Notes: generated by a model from the letters alone, not told the origin. DNA of 64,000 nt from Sphingobacteriia bacterium 24-36-13 (GCA_002281875.1 NCHN01000014.1:1-64000), one strand, 5' to 3'. Counted from the first letter of the stretch, positions 48,132 to 58,371 are shown. Made by a program: numbers and translations.

Positions 48132-48982
48132 TTGTTTTTGCTTAAAACCAAAATAGGAACATGGCTATGAAAAGCCAATTTCTTTGTATGGCTTGAAGAA
48201 AACAATTGAGCAAAGAAATTATGTTCTTTAGGAACGGTAATTATCAAATCAACTTGTTGTTCATCTACAAAATGATTAACCCCTTCAATAAAATTTTCAT
48301 CATGAGAAAAATGATAACTTGGGTTCAATTTTTCTAGAACACTATGTACTGCAAAACTTTCGCCCATTACTGTTCCAGGAAATGTTTGTTCAAATTCATC
48401 AGGTTCAGCCTCAATATTAAAGACCATTAATGCAGCTCCTGTTAACTGTTGCATATTTCCTATTTGCTCAACAGGTATGTACTTTTCAGCATCATTAAAG
48501 TCGCAGGCAAATAGTAATTTTTGAATAGGCTTAAAACTAGATTTTGCGGGTACAATAATCAAAGGAATATGGCTATGCTCTGCAATATGAACGGTATTGC
48601 TTCCAATTAATGTTTCTTCTAAAGCACCCCCGCCAGTAATTCCCATAACCACCAATTCTATAGGGTTGTTCTCCCCAAAATCTTCTAAGGCGGAAAGAAT
48701 AGAACCATATACTGCGTGTATATCAAACACAAGACCTGTGTTGGAATATTTTAATAATAAGTCGGCCCTAAATTGATACAATCTTTTTTCTGCGGATTCC
48801 CTGAATCCATCAATTTCAGGTATCTGAATTCCAGGCATCATTGGATCAATCGCTACCGGTATTTCGTAAGCATGCAATAAAACAATTCGCTCTGCTTTTA
48901 CTTGTTGCGCAAAATGAACAGCGTAATCTGCAGCATTACTAGCAGTAGTTGAAAAATCGGTAGGTACAATGATGGTTTTCAT
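48128..48982 (-). CDS. Universal stress protein, two UspA domains
   Basis: A 284-aa tandem UspA protein. Domain 1 (1-145) begins MKTIIVPTDFSTTASNAADY and carries the ATP-binding-type GITGGGALEETLIGSNTVHI; domain 2 (about 150-284) is more divergent and ends HVPILVLSKN. Two-domain Usp proteins usually bind ATP or fold as non-binding dimers; the first domain keeps a G-rich loop. It begins 10 nt after the thiolase stop. The TAA is shared with nadE. Confidence 0.9.
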   Translation of the reverse strand: MKTIIVPTDFSTTASNAADYAVHFAQQVKAERIVLLHAYEIPVAIDPMMPGIQIPEIDGFRESAEKRLYQFRADLLLKYSNTGLVFDIHAVYGSILSALEDFGENNPIELVVMGITGGGALEETLIGSNTVHIAEHSHIPLIIVPAKSSFKPIQKLLFACDFNDAEKYIPVEQIGNMQQLTGAALMVFNIEAEPDEFEQTFPGTVMGESFAVHSVLEKLNPSYHFSHDENFIEGVNHFVDEQQVDLIITVPKEHNFFAQLFSSSHTKKLAFHSHVPILVLSKNN

Positions 48983-48992
48983 AATCCTAAAG

Positions 48993-50168
48993 TTACAAGT
49001 TTTCTATAATCCCTGCAATTCCTTGCCCACCACCCACACAGGCAGTTACCATCCCGAATTTTTTATTCAAGCGCTTCATATCATTCAACAACTGAACGGT
49101 TAATTTACAACCAGTGCATCCTAAAGGATGGCCTAGTGCAATAGCACCACCATTAATATTTACTTTGGTTGTGTCTAACCCTAACTCTCTAATGACCGCT
49201 AAAGATTGAGAAGCAAAAGCCTCGTTCAATTCAAATAAGTCAATATCACCTAAATTCATTCCTGCTTGCTTTAATACCTTAGGTATAGCAGCAACAGGAC
49301 CAATGCCCATGATTCTTGGATGAACCCCTGCAGATGCGCAGTTGACCAATCTTCCAATTGGCGTTAAACCCAACGACAACATCATTCTTTCACTCATCAC
49401 CAAAGCAAATGCAGCACCATCACTGGTTTGAGAGGAATTTCCAGCAGTTACCGATCCTCCAACCGCAAAAGCTGCTTTTAATTTAGATAAACCTTCCACC
49501 GTTGTATCGGCCCTTAATCCCTCATCTGTATCTACCGTATAAGACCTGACTGCTTTTTTACCTTTTTCATTTACATAAGTTTCTTCTACAGCAATGGGTA
49601 AAATGCCCGATTTAAAATAACCATTTTCAATGGCCGTTTTGGCTTTCATATGAGACGCGTAAGCAAAAGCATCTTGGTCTTCTCTTGAAATATTAAACTC
49701 TTTGGCCACTGCTTCTGCAGTTAAACCCATACTCAAATAATAATCTGGTTCTTCTTTAGCGATTGCATAAGAAGGTACCGTTTTCCACCCTGCTGTGGGT
49801 ACTAAGCTCATGCTTTCTGTTCCACCTGCAATTATGCATTCCGCCATGCCCGACCTAATTTTAGCGGTTGCGGTTGCTATGCTCTCTAATCCACTTGCAC
49901 AATACCTGTTAATCGTAATACCCGCTACTTCAATTCCCAAGGCTTTTGCAGCAATAATTCTTCCAAATTGCAAGCCTTGCTCCGCTTCAGGTACTGCATT
50001 CCCTACAATTACATCATCTACTAATTTCGAGTCGAGTTGCGGCACAGATGCCATTAATCCTTTGATTACTTCAACAGCCAAATCATCGGGTCTAAAAAAT
50101 CGGAATCCACCTCTTTTACTTTTAGTAACTGCGGTTCTAAATCCCGCTACTATATAGGCTTCTTGCAT
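48993..50168 (-). CDS. Acetyl-CoA C-acyltransferase (thiolase)
   Basis: A 391-aa thiolase of normal length. The nucleophilic cysteine is C90 in NRYCASGLESIATA; the C-terminal active-site His and Cys are in GGAIALGHPLGCTG and ACVGGGQGIAGIIE. It catalyses reversible thiolytic cleavage of 3-ketoacyl-CoA (FadA-like) or acetoacetyl-CoA formation; the sequence alone does not separate these. Promoter element at 50187-50194; the Usp gene follows 10 nt later. Confidence 0.9.
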   Translation of the reverse strand: MQEAYIVAGFRTAVTKSKRGGFRFFRPDDLAVEVIKGLMASVPQLDSKLVDDVIVGNAVPEAEQGLQFGRIIAAKALGIEVAGITINRYCASGLESIATATAKIRSGMAECIIAGGTESMSLVPTAGWKTVPSYAIAKEEPDYYLSMGLTAEAVAKEFNISREDQDAFAYASHMKAKTAIENGYFKSGILPIAVEETYVNEKGKKAVRSYTVDTDEGLRADTTVEGLSKLKAAFAVGGSVTAGNSSQTSDGAAFALVMSERMMLSLGLTPIGRLVNCASAGVHPRIMGIGPVAAIPKVLKQAGMNLGDIDLFELNEAFASQSLAVIRELGLDTTKVNINGGAIALGHPLGCTGCKLTVQLLNDMKRLNKKFGMVTACVGGGQGIAGIIENL

Positions 50169-50186
50169 AAACTTGATTTAATCATC

Positions 50187-50194
50187 CAAATGTA
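50187..50194 (-). promoter_or_regulatory. Thiolase promoter, -7 element TACATTTG
   Basis: Exact TAnnTTTG match on the minus strand, 18 nt upstream of the thiolase ATG (50168). Confidence 0.5.
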
Positions 50195-50211
50195 GTAAAA
50201 ATGATTAAAAG

Positions 50212-51324
50212 TTGTTTATGCAACTAAATTTTAAATGGGGCTTTCGGGGTATTTTCGCAAAAAATAACACATTGTATACTTTACTCAGAAACATACTCTT
50301 TAAAGCTCCACCTGAAAAAGTGCATTATTTTTCAATGAATTGCCTTAAAATGGCTACTACTTTGGGGATTGGAGAAACGATTGTAAAAAATCTATTTCAA
50401 TATAAACCCACTTCTCTAGCCAAAGATGTGATGGGGCTTCACTTTCCAAACCCAGTAGGGTTAGGTGCAGGTTTCGATAAAAATGCGGCCTATTTGCATG
50501 AATTAGAAGCACTTGGTTTTGGCTTTGTTGAAATTGGTACTGTTACGCCAAAAGGTCAACCTGGTAATGATTTACCAAGACTATTCAGACTGCCTGCAGA
50601 TAAGGCATTGATCAATAGAATGGGCTTTAATAATGAAGGAGTAGCTGCTGTAAAAGAAAGATTAATTAATTGGAATAGCAGGGGCAAATCAGTGGGCGAT
50701 TTAATCATCGGGGGTAATATTGGTAAAAATAAAATAACGCCCAACGAAGATGCTTGGAAAGATTATAGCATTTGTTTCAATGAATTGCATGATCAGGTAG
50801 ATTATTTTGTGGTTAATGTAAGTTCACCCAATACGCCTGGGCTTAGGGCTTTGCAAGAAAAAGATGCGCTTACAAAAATCTTTAGCGAATTGCAACACCA
50901 TAATGCTGGGAAGAAAAAACCTAAACCGCTTTTATTAAAAATTGCACCTGATCTTACAAAAGAACAACTAGATGATATTGTTGACCTCTCTTTATCGATG
51001 AATCTAAGTGGTTTAGTTGCAACCAATACCACGCTAGATCGATCCAATTTAAGTGCTACTTCTGCTTTACTAAGCGAATCTATTGGCATGGGTGGTTTAA
51101 GCGGTAAACCAGTACAAAAAAGATCTACAGAAATAGTACAATATATTTCAACTCAAACAGCCGGTAAAGTTCCTATTATTGCAAGCGGAGGAATCTTTAC
51201 AGGTGCAGACGCAGAAGAGAAATTTTCTGCGGGAGCTTCTTTGGTTCAAGTTTGGACTGGCTTTGTTTATGAAGGCCCGTCCATTGTAAAAAATATTTGT
51301 AAATACTTAGCTGAAAAAAAATAA
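50212..51324 (+). CDS. pyrD: Dihydroorotate dehydrogenase (quinone)
   Basis: A 370-aa class 2 (membrane-associated) dihydroorotate dehydrogenase of pyrimidine synthesis. FMN site GLGAGFDKNAAYL (near 83-95), MGFNNEGV, the catalytic Ser in VNVSSPNTPGLRALQ near 203-217, and GGLSGKPV near 300 are clear. The N-terminal amphipathic quinone tunnel helix probably starts near LYTLLRNILFKAPPEKVH; the exact start (50212 TTG, 50218 ATG or a later TTG) is uncertain. It is followed 3 nt later by terC. Confidence 0.94.
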   Translation: MFMQLNFKWGFRGIFAKNNTLYTLLRNILFKAPPEKVHYFSMNCLKMATTLGIGETIVKNLFQYKPTSLAKDVMGLHFPNPVGLGAGFDKNAAYLHELEALGFGFVEIGTVTPKGQPGNDLPRLFRLPADKALINRMGFNNEGVAAVKERLINWNSRGKSVGDLIIGGNIGKNKITPNEDAWKDYSICFNELHDQVDYFVVNVSSPNTPGLRALQEKDALTKIFSELQHHNAGKKKPKPLLLKIAPDLTKEQLDDIVDLSLSMNLSGLVATNTTLDRSNLSATSALLSESIGMGGLSGKPVQKRSTEIVQYISTQTAGKVPIIASGGIFTGADAEEKFSAGASLVQVWTGFVYEGPSIVKNICKYLAEKK

Positions 51325-51327
51325 TTA

Positions 51328-52122
51328 ATGGAACATTTATTTACCACCGAAAGTTTAATCAGTTTTTTAATCTTAACCATTCTAGAAGTGGTATTAGGCA
51401 TAGATAATGTAATATTCGTAAGCATTATCATGAATAGAATGCCCAAAGCATTTCAAAAGAACGCAAGAATAATTTGGATGTTTACGGGCATTATAACAAG
51501 AACTATTTTATTATTTGGATTAAGTTGGTTGTTAACGCAAAAGGGAAAACCTGTCTTTAGTTTGTTCAGCAAAGATTTTGACTTAGCAAGTTTGGTAATG
51601 TTAGGTGGAGGACTGTTTTTGATTTATAAAACAGTAAAAGAAATACACCACAAATTAGAAGGAGAAGAAGATGCATTAGCAGGCAGAAAAACAAAGGAAT
51701 TGGGTATTGCTAGTGGTATTGCTCAAATTATCATGATAGATATGGTCTTTAGTTTTGATAGTATCATTACAGCTGGAGGTACTGCCAAACATTTAGAAGT
51801 AATGATTGCTGCGGTAGTCATAGCAATGATAATTATGTTTTTATTTAGTGCGAATATTTCTTCATTTATACATAAGCATCCAACTTTGAAAATGTTGGCT
51901 TTATCTTTTTTGGTGATGATTGGAATGGTATTACTGGTAGAAGGCTGGAATGCAGAAAAAGCGCATGAACTACACCTAAAGCATTATGTATATTTTGCAA
52001 TGGCTTTTTCTTTCTCAGTAGAATTACTCAATATGAAAGTGAGAAAAAAATCAGCTCCAGTAGAATTGAGAGAACCATATATCGAAGTACCCAGTGAAGG
52101 ATACTCCGATCAGGCCAAATAA
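51328..52122 (+). CDS. TerC family membrane protein
   Basis: A 264-aa integral membrane protein with about seven helices. The two acidic motifs EVVLGIDNVIFVSIIMNRMP (about 19-38) and IDMVFSFDSIITAGG (about 137-151) define the TerC family, now thought to export manganese or load metals onto exoenzymes. It lies 3 nt after pyrD and 2 nt from the convergent barrel-protein gene. Confidence 0.9.
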   Translation: MEHLFTTESLISFLILTILEVVLGIDNVIFVSIIMNRMPKAFQKNARIIWMFTGIITRTILLFGLSWLLTQKGKPVFSLFSKDFDLASLVMLGGGLFLIYKTVKEIHHKLEGEEDALAGRKTKELGIASGIAQIIMIDMVFSFDSIITAGGTAKHLEVMIAAVVIAMIIMFLFSANISSFIHKHPTLKMLALSFLVMIGMVLLVEGWNAEKAHELHLKHYVYFAMAFSFSVELLNMKVRKKSAPVELREPYIEVPSEGYSDQAK

Positions 52123-52124
52123 TA

Positions 52125-55100
52125 TTAGAAATCAAATCCTAAAGCAAAATAGTAAACTGGTGCGCCTTTGAAAATACCCTTCATTGGCCACCCAGCATCG
52201 AACTTCATGAAGTAACCCAATAAAGTACTTCTAACACCAAACCCGTACCCTCCTGCAAAAGGGCCTAAACCACCTGCGTCAATTTTAACTACTACAGGGG
52301 TTTGATTATTGGTGATCACTTCACCTGGGCGCTTAATACCATTGTACTTGCCGTTCCATGCAGTACCCAAGTCTAGAAACTGAACCAATTGGAAATTGCG
52401 TAAGAATGCATTATTAATAGGTCTATCAAAGATGGTTGCAAAAAGCGGTAATCTAAATTCACTATTAATTACAAAAGCATTATTTCCATTCGCAATATTT
52501 TGTCTGTAACCGCGCATATTCACTGCTAAAGATTGGAATGCATAGTTTTGATCTGCTGCAGGTTGATTACCATTGTTGAACTTAGGCCCAATCCATCCAT
52601 CTACACCACCTAAGTAATAAATTAACTTTTGATTTCCCCAAGAAAAATCTGCTGCTACCCTTCCTGCCCAAATAAAGTTTCGGTAAATTTTATGGTAATA
52701 CCTTCCATCAAAACCAAAATTCATAGTAGGCTTACCATTATTAATAGCCGTTTTTAAGGTAGGCATATTTACATCTAAATAAACTTTGTATCGCAAGCCA
52801 TTCCAAATATTTTGGGTTGGATTAATCGTATTATCGTGAACATATTCAATTCTCGACAAGATAAATTTTGAAACAGTATCCTGAAAAGCCAACGCATTTG
52901 GATTAGGCTGACCAGCTATATTATCATAAGACTTTAAAACACCTCTATCAGAACGTAAACCAATCGTAGCTCTTATGCTTTTCACTTCATTAATTGGGTA
53001 AGTAGCATTTACCTGATATAAATTGGTATAAAGCATATTGTTGAACTGCGTATTAAAGAAGTTGGTAACATTACTTCTGTAATAAGTAACACCCCAATCT
53101 AATTTCTTACGCATGTTTTGAAACGAGAACATCAAGTCTTTATCTGCTAAATTGGTTCCAAAACGCATTCCAGCTACAAATTTCACATCTTCCATCAAAT
53201 CACTCACTCCTACTCGAAAAGTGAAATTGAAATCGTTTCCATTATTTAATTGAATGGGGCCTGATCCACCAGCGTAAGGCTGGTAACGATTGATCAAAAC
53301 ATTATTGGTAAATCCACCCAATAAATAATCAGAACTAAACTTTAATCGATAATCAAATAATTTTGATTTTGCTAAGCTGCTTTGTCTTTGTTGACTAGCG
53401 GAAACTATTAAAGGTGTATTAATGGAAGTAGTATCGGGAAGTTCATCCGCAAATTCATTTTGGAAGACAACAACTTTTTTTGCAGTATCGTTTGCTGGCT
53501 TGTTATTGTTGTATTGAATGGCTTTTCCTCCTGCAATTTTTTGATCGTCTAAAACTTTCTTGACGTATTCTGTGTTGCGGGCGTTTACATTCCTTCTAGA
53601 TAATGCTAACTCATCTACTTTTAATTTATATACAAACTTAAAATCACCTTCTCTTCTCACTTCACTTACCTGACCATTGTTGCCTGCAATTCTCGTTTCT
53701 AACAAAGAACTTTGATAATTGGTGATTGGAAAAGTGTAAGTAGAGTCTTTGTAAACTTGAAAATAGCTTACGCTGTCTGGCTCCTGTTTTTGCCATGCAG
53801 TTAATGTAGAGTCAAACTCTTTTGGTGCTGGATTTCGAAGTACTTCTTCACCAATATAATACAATGTATCTAACCCATTTCTTTGAGTAGAAAAGAACCC
53901 AGCCCATCTGTTTCCAATACCATTTTCATCTGAAACAAATGTAAAATGGTTGGTATTGTATTGCATGGGAAAACGCGCATTTCCCATTTTAACATTGGTT
54001 AATTGGGCAATCTGCTTGTCTTTACTGTCATTCAAAATATCCACCATGTAAATATTGAAGGGATATCTACTCGGCAATACGGTGTCTTTATTTGGTGCAT
54101 TATTACCAGGTCTGTTTGAAGAAAAAATAATTCCTACCCTATTCGGAAACGATACCATAGTTGGATCTAGGTCATCATAAATATCATTGGTTATTTGTGT
54201 TGCTTTTTGCTCTTCAATTTTATAGGTAAAAATATCAGAATGACCGTTTTTAACCGCACTTAACACAAGGGTATTTGCATCGAGCATAAAGCTTGCATCT
54301 AGAATTTGATCAAAGCCTTCAATGGTTTGCTTGAATCGCTTATATCGGGCAATCAAATCGTACACAAACATATTAATCTTGCCCTTCTCCCAGTAAATCA
54401 CTAGCAATCGAGATCCTTTACCATCCCAAGCCATAATAGGATAATTAGGATTTACATCATGCATATTGGTAAGCACTCCACTCTTCAATAATACTTTCTC
54501 ATCATAAAAATTCTCCATGAGCTTAACCGTATAAATTCCCTTTTTAAATTCTAAAACGGAATAGGTATTGCTGCGCGGATTAGGATTAGCTTGAAATCTG
54601 AAATAATCTCTTTTTCCAATTTCTTCTGTTACCGTTAACTGGCCTTTTAATTGGTTTCTTCTTTGGCGAATGTCTTTAATGTAACGATCTTGTTGAAACT
54701 GCATAAAATCGGCCAATACGTCTTTGAATTTTTTCTTACAAATTCTTAAACAAGCGTTATTGATATTTTTATACATTCTAGCCAAATACAATAAGTAAGT
54801 GATATTTTCCTTACGGTATTTTTCGCCTATATAATTCCAAAATGCATGACCAGCCAATAGCGGCTTTTCAAATGCAAACTGATAAAATGAATTATACCTG
54901 CCACTTAATATGGCACTTTTTAATTCATCATCTTTTTCTGTACTCCAAGACTGACCTGCATAAGCCACATAACCGTCTACCATCCATTTGGGCAAATCCA
55001 ATAGAGCTTGGTTACTTGCAAACTCACCAATATCATCTCCAAAAAGCAAATTGTCTGTTAACACTTTAGCAATGCCTTCTCGTATTTGATTTTTTAGTTT

Positions 55101-55499
55101 GTTATGATTGCCATTAAAGTAAACGATGATTTTATTGTTTACCAATTTGGTAACTCCACCTGAATTCTGCCAATCTGAACCAAGTCCGATATTGCTGCTT
55201 TTATAATCGTTGTAATTATTGTACACCACAATATTAGCACGGCGTTGCAAAGAGTATTCAATAAAATTCTCAATCGACTTTAATTCTTCTTCGGCAACCT
55301 GACTTACAAACTTGCCCAATTCTACTCCTCCTTGAGTTACATAAGTATTGAAATTGGGAGATTGGTAAAACTTCCAATTAAATTTCTGGTGTTGAATTCT
55401 GTTTTTACCAAATTCAACACTATTAACCTGCGCATTTACAGCAGCAGAACTTAATAAACCAAGAAAAAAAATTACTTTACTAATACTATTCAATTGCAT
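52125..55499 (-). CDS. Large outer-membrane-type protein: degenerate peptidase, propeller and barrel
   Basis: A 1124-aa protein starting at the ATG at 55499 (signal peptide to about residue 24, ending VNAQ). Residues 30-230 resemble a peptidase-MA-like gluzincin with LPKWMVDGYVAYAG, but the HExxH site is replaced by REGIAKVL. Residues ~300-560 look like TolB/WD40-type propeller blades (FPNRVGIIFSSNRPG). The C-terminal ~400 residues are a BamA/surface-antigen-like barrel (GGVDGWIGPKF; YGFGVRSTLLGYFMKF) ending in an aromatic residue. Probably a secreted/outer-membrane factor; function unknown. Confidence 0.75.
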   Translation of the reverse strand: MQLNSISKVIFFLGLLSSAAVNAQVNSVEFGKNRIQHQKFNWKFYQSPNFNTYVTQGGVELGKFVSQVAEEELKSIENFIEYSLQRRANIVVYNNYNDYKSSNIGLGSDWQNSGGVTKLVNNKIIVYFNGNHNKLKNQIREGIAKVLTDNLLFGDDIGEFASNQALLDLPKWMVDGYVAYAGQSWSTEKDDELKSAILSGRYNSFYQFAFEKPLLAGHAFWNYIGEKYRKENITYLLYLARMYKNINNACLRICKKKFKDVLADFMQFQQDRYIKDIRQRRNQLKGQLTVTEEIGKRDYFRFQANPNPRSNTYSVLEFKKGIYTVKLMENFYDEKVLLKSGVLTNMHDVNPNYPIMAWDGKGSRLLVIYWEKGKINMFVYDLIARYKRFKQTIEGFDQILDASFMLDANTLVLSAVKNGHSDIFTYKIEEQKATQITNDIYDDLDPTMVSFPNRVGIIFSSNRPGNNAPNKDTVLPSRYPFNIYMVDILNDSKDKQIAQLTNVKMGNARFPMQYNTNHFTFVSDENGIGNRWAGFFSTQRNGLDTLYYIGEEVLRNPAPKEFDSTLTAWQKQEPDSVSYFQVYKDSTYTFPITNYQSSLLETRIAGNNGQVSEVRREGDFKFVYKLKVDELALSRRNVNARNTEYVKKVLDDQKIAGGKAIQYNNNKPANDTAKKVVVFQNEFADELPDTTSINTPLIVSASQQRQSSLAKSKLFDYRLKFSSDYLLGGFTNNVLINRYQPYAGGSGPIQLNNGNDFNFTFRVGVSDLMEDVKFVAGMRFGTNLADKDLMFSFQNMRKKLDWGVTYYRSNVTNFFNTQFNNMLYTNLYQVNATYPINEVKSIRATIGLRSDRGVLKSYDNIAGQPNPNALAFQDTVSKFILSRIEYVHDNTINPTQNIWNGLRYKVYLDVNMPTLKTAINNGKPTMNFGFDGRYYHKIYRNFIWAGRVAADFSWGNQKLIYYLGGVDGWIGPKFNNGNQPAADQNYAFQSLAVNMRGYRQNIANGNNAFVINSEFRLPLFATIFDRPINNAFLRNFQLVQFLDLGTAWNGKYNGIKRPGEVITNNQTPVVVKIDAGGLGPFAGGYGFGVRSTLLGYFMKFDAGWPMKGIFKGAPVYYFALGFDF

Positions 55500-55558
55500 A
55501 TCCGAACTTTGGTATTTAAAATTAGTCATTTACCGTTAAAAGCTGGTAAAATACGTAT

Positions 55559-56197
55559 ATGATAAAGGTTAAGGTTTTCACATTCAGTCCAATTCAGGAA
55601 AATACCTATGTATTATACAATGAACATAAAAAAGCCATTGTTATAGATCCAGGTTGTTATTTCCCAGCAGAACAAGAACAATTGCTTCAGTTTATTGAAT
55701 CAACCGGGCTTGAAGTAGTTCAATTGTTAAACACACATTGCCATTTGGACCATGTTTTTGGGAACAAATGGGTGTATGAAACTTTCAAGACACCACTTCA
55801 TATTCATCCAGATGAAGAGCCAATGTTAAAAATGGCTCCCCTATCAGGTGAAAAATGGGGATTGCCTTTTGAAAATTACAATGGACCAATACAATACCTG
55901 CATCCAGGAGATACCATTTTATTGGGAAATGATGCCCTGAAAGTGATTTTTGCACCTGGTCATTCTCCTGCAAGTATTTGTTTTTACAGTGAATTCGAAA
56001 GCTTTCTAATTGGTGGAGATGTGTTATTTCGAGAAAGTATAGGCAGAACCGATTTGCCAGGTGGGAATCATGAACAACTATTAACCAGCATTAGAGAGCA
56101 GCTTTTTACGCTGCCTAATGATGTTAAAGTATACCCAGGACATGGACTTACCACCACCATTGGTCACGAAAAAAGGCATAATCCATTCTTGCAATAA
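55559..56197 (+). CDS. Glyoxalase II-like metallo-hydrolase (YcbL-type)
   Basis: A 212-aa metallo-beta-lactamase-fold enzyme. Zinc motif NTHCHLDHVFGN (59-70), further ligands in APGHSPASI near 137-145, GGDVLFRESIGRTDLPGG near 158-175, and YPGHG near 194. This arrangement is that of small glyoxalase-II/YcbL-like thioesterases that hydrolyse lactoylglutathione-like thioesters, but true substrate is unproved. Stop lies 2 nt from the convergent gene. Confidence 0.88.
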   Translation: MIKVKVFTFSPIQENTYVLYNEHKKAIVIDPGCYFPAEQEQLLQFIESTGLEVVQLLNTHCHLDHVFGNKWVYETFKTPLHIHPDEEPMLKMAPLSGEKWGLPFENYNGPIQYLHPGDTILLGNDALKVIFAPGHSPASICFYSEFESFLIGGDVLFRESIGRTDLPGGNHEQLLTSIREQLFTLPNDVKVYPGHGLTTTIGHEKRHNPFLQ

Positions 56198-56199
56198 GC

Positions 56200-58371
56200 T
56201 TATTCGTTTTCTTGTTGCATGTAGGTATTAAAAGCAGTAATAAAAATAGCTCCTAAATTTTTGTATGGCGGAACATAATCGTCGAATTTTTCTTTAGCAG
56301 TTCCGCTAAAACGGATAGCTAAACTATTCCATAAAGCCGGCCATTTTAAGTTCTTGCCCAATCTTAATTCTTCGCTAATAACATTGATTAACCCTTGGTT
56401 AATAATACCTGTGCCAATTTGTTTAGACGAAATAATATGTGCGCCAGGGGCAATTTCTAAGACTTCGTTTAGTCGTTGATATCCGCCACAACTTCCTAAT
56501 AAAACCAATTTGGCCGAGGAAGGCATTTTATGAACCGTTTGATTTAAATAATAACTATGACCACGGTGTATTACAATGGATGGATGCAATTTTTCTTCAT
56601 TCAAATAAGCAATCAAACTATCCTGAGATGCTGCATCTAATTCCTCAGTTTCATCCAGAGGAAGATTTGCGTAAATAGTAATGGGTGTTCCTTTTCTAGA
56701 GCTAACTTCAACCCATTGAGACTTTTTGGTTATTTTCCAATTAGCATTTCTGAATTTATTTAAAAATGCGTTAAAAACGACCATCCCATCTTTATCGCCG
56801 TAAAAAAACTGTTGCATTACTACTCTTCCATTCTCTTTGTCTTTCAAATAGGTATTAGGCAATTCATAAATAGGCATGATGCCTAGCTTTGCAGATAGGT
56901 CAATTTTATTGGATGGCTCTAAAGAAGAAAAAATAGTGCCCAATAAATCATAAATTACTTGACCTCTCTTATTTTTTATTTCTGTGCATCTTTTAAGTTC
57001 TGATTGAACCTGAGACAACATTAATTTTTTAAGTGCTGGATTGTAAACGCTGGCATAGGAATCTGCCACATCCACAGCATCTTCCAAAGAGTTGGTTTTC
57101 TCTAATCCATTCACAAACCCCCTCATCAATTGTTCGGCATCTTTCTTAGCCATTTTAGACAGAAAGTCGTCTAACTTATTATAGGCTGCTGTAATTTTTA
57201 TAAATTTTTTGTACTGGTCATTATTCACCATTGCCAATAAAGAATCGGACCGAGGACTTTTCATCCCAGAAAAAATTCTTGGATAAACTCCATTTACAAA
57301 ACTGGAAGTGTACATTTCTTCTTCACCTGTAACAGCCAAGTAGTACAATTCTTGTGGACTTAACTTACTAATACTTTTGAATCTTACTGATTCACTGTTT
57401 TCACTATGTAATGCATTGATTTCATTAATATACAACTCTATGCTCTTTGCTTTTAATTTATCGTACAACACTTTTGCAGCCATTGGGGTGTCGCCCTGTT
57501 GTATTCTTTTAGCATAATCTATTCTAGTTCTTACCAATAAACTAAAATATCCAGCGGATGTATCGTTCCCAACAAATTTGGTAATAGAATCCATTTTTAA
57601 TTTGCCAGTATACAATTGATCTAAAAATGGGAAATACATTCTTCCGGTACTGGTTAATGAAAGCCTTGAAACTAATTTTACAAATGGATGATTAACCGAT
57701 TGAATTTTTTTACCCAATGCATTTGGTGCTGCGGCATAACTATACAATTCTTCCGGATCTCTAAATGCTGCTAAAATGATTAAAGAGTCTGCAGAGGCTG
57801 TTGCAGGATTTCGAAATAAAATGGGCAAAATTTTACCTGGATTACGAGCACATTGTTTTACTAGAATACTGTCTTTTGCAGCAGACATTCCTCTATTAGT
57901 AGCTAGAACAAAATTTTCTGTTAGAATAATTGCAGACTCTAAATCTAGCTGCTTCATTAATGGTGCTATTGAACCTCCTGATAATTGTTCATTCATAGCA
58001 ACCTGATAAGTATTTAATAATACAGACAATGGGGTATTGGTAACTTTAGCACTTTGGTAATTGGCTAGGAATCCTTGAAGTAAATCATTCACCCCCCTTA
58101 ACCAAGTGTATTTTGCATTATTATCTATTTCAGCACTTAGCTCTATCTTACTTCTTAGCCTAGTAACAATCTGTGCCGCATCACTAAGGTCTTGATCAGC
58201 CAATTTATTATTTGCACCAGCATATGCTTTAATTGCACTAAAGCTTCTAATAATATATTCATGGTGCAATTGACGCATTGCAGGAATTGGAGGAATAGAA
58301 TCGGTTTGTTGAGCACTAACTAAACCGGTAAAAGCAAATAATAAAAAGAGTGTATGTATTAGTTTATTCAT
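56200..58371 (-). CDS. Exported protein with possible clan-CD cysteine peptidase C-terminus
   Basis: A 723-aa exported protein from the ATG at 58371 (signal peptide to about residue 20). I do not recognise the family. The N-terminal ~480 residues are helical with no clear motif. The C-terminal ~180 residues contain IVIHRGHSYYLNQ (H602, H605) followed by AKLVLLGSCGGYQ (C628), the strand-His then strand-Cys pattern of caspase-like clan-CD peptidases (compare gingipain and CHAT sites). The His-Cys spacing (23-26) is shorter than usual, so catalysis is a hypothesis. Near-consensus -7 TATTTTTA lies upstream. Confidence 0.55.
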   Translation of the reverse strand: MNKLIHTLFLLFAFTGLVSAQQTDSIPPIPAMRQLHHEYIIRSFSAIKAYAGANNKLADQDLSDAAQIVTRLRSKIELSAEIDNNAKYTWLRGVNDLLQGFLANYQSAKVTNTPLSVLLNTYQVAMNEQLSGGSIAPLMKQLDLESAIILTENFVLATNRGMSAAKDSILVKQCARNPGKILPILFRNPATASADSLIILAAFRDPEELYSYAAAPNALGKKIQSVNHPFVKLVSRLSLTSTGRMYFPFLDQLYTGKLKMDSITKFVGNDTSAGYFSLLVRTRIDYAKRIQQGDTPMAAKVLYDKLKAKSIELYINEINALHSENSESVRFKSISKLSPQELYYLAVTGEEEMYTSSFVNGVYPRIFSGMKSPRSDSLLAMVNNDQYKKFIKITAAYNKLDDFLSKMAKKDAEQLMRGFVNGLEKTNSLEDAVDVADSYASVYNPALKKLMLSQVQSELKRCTEIKNKRGQVIYDLLGTIFSSLEPSNKIDLSAKLGIMPIYELPNTYLKDKENGRVVMQQFFYGDKDGMVVFNAFLNKFRNANWKITKKSQWVEVSSRKGTPITIYANLPLDETEELDAASQDSLIAYLNEEKLHPSIVIHRGHSYYLNQTVHKMPSSAKLVLLGSCGGYQRLNEVLEIAPGAHIISSKQIGTGIINQGLINVISEELRLGKNLKWPALWNSLAIRFSGTAKEKFDDYVPPYKNLGAIFITAFNTYMQQENE

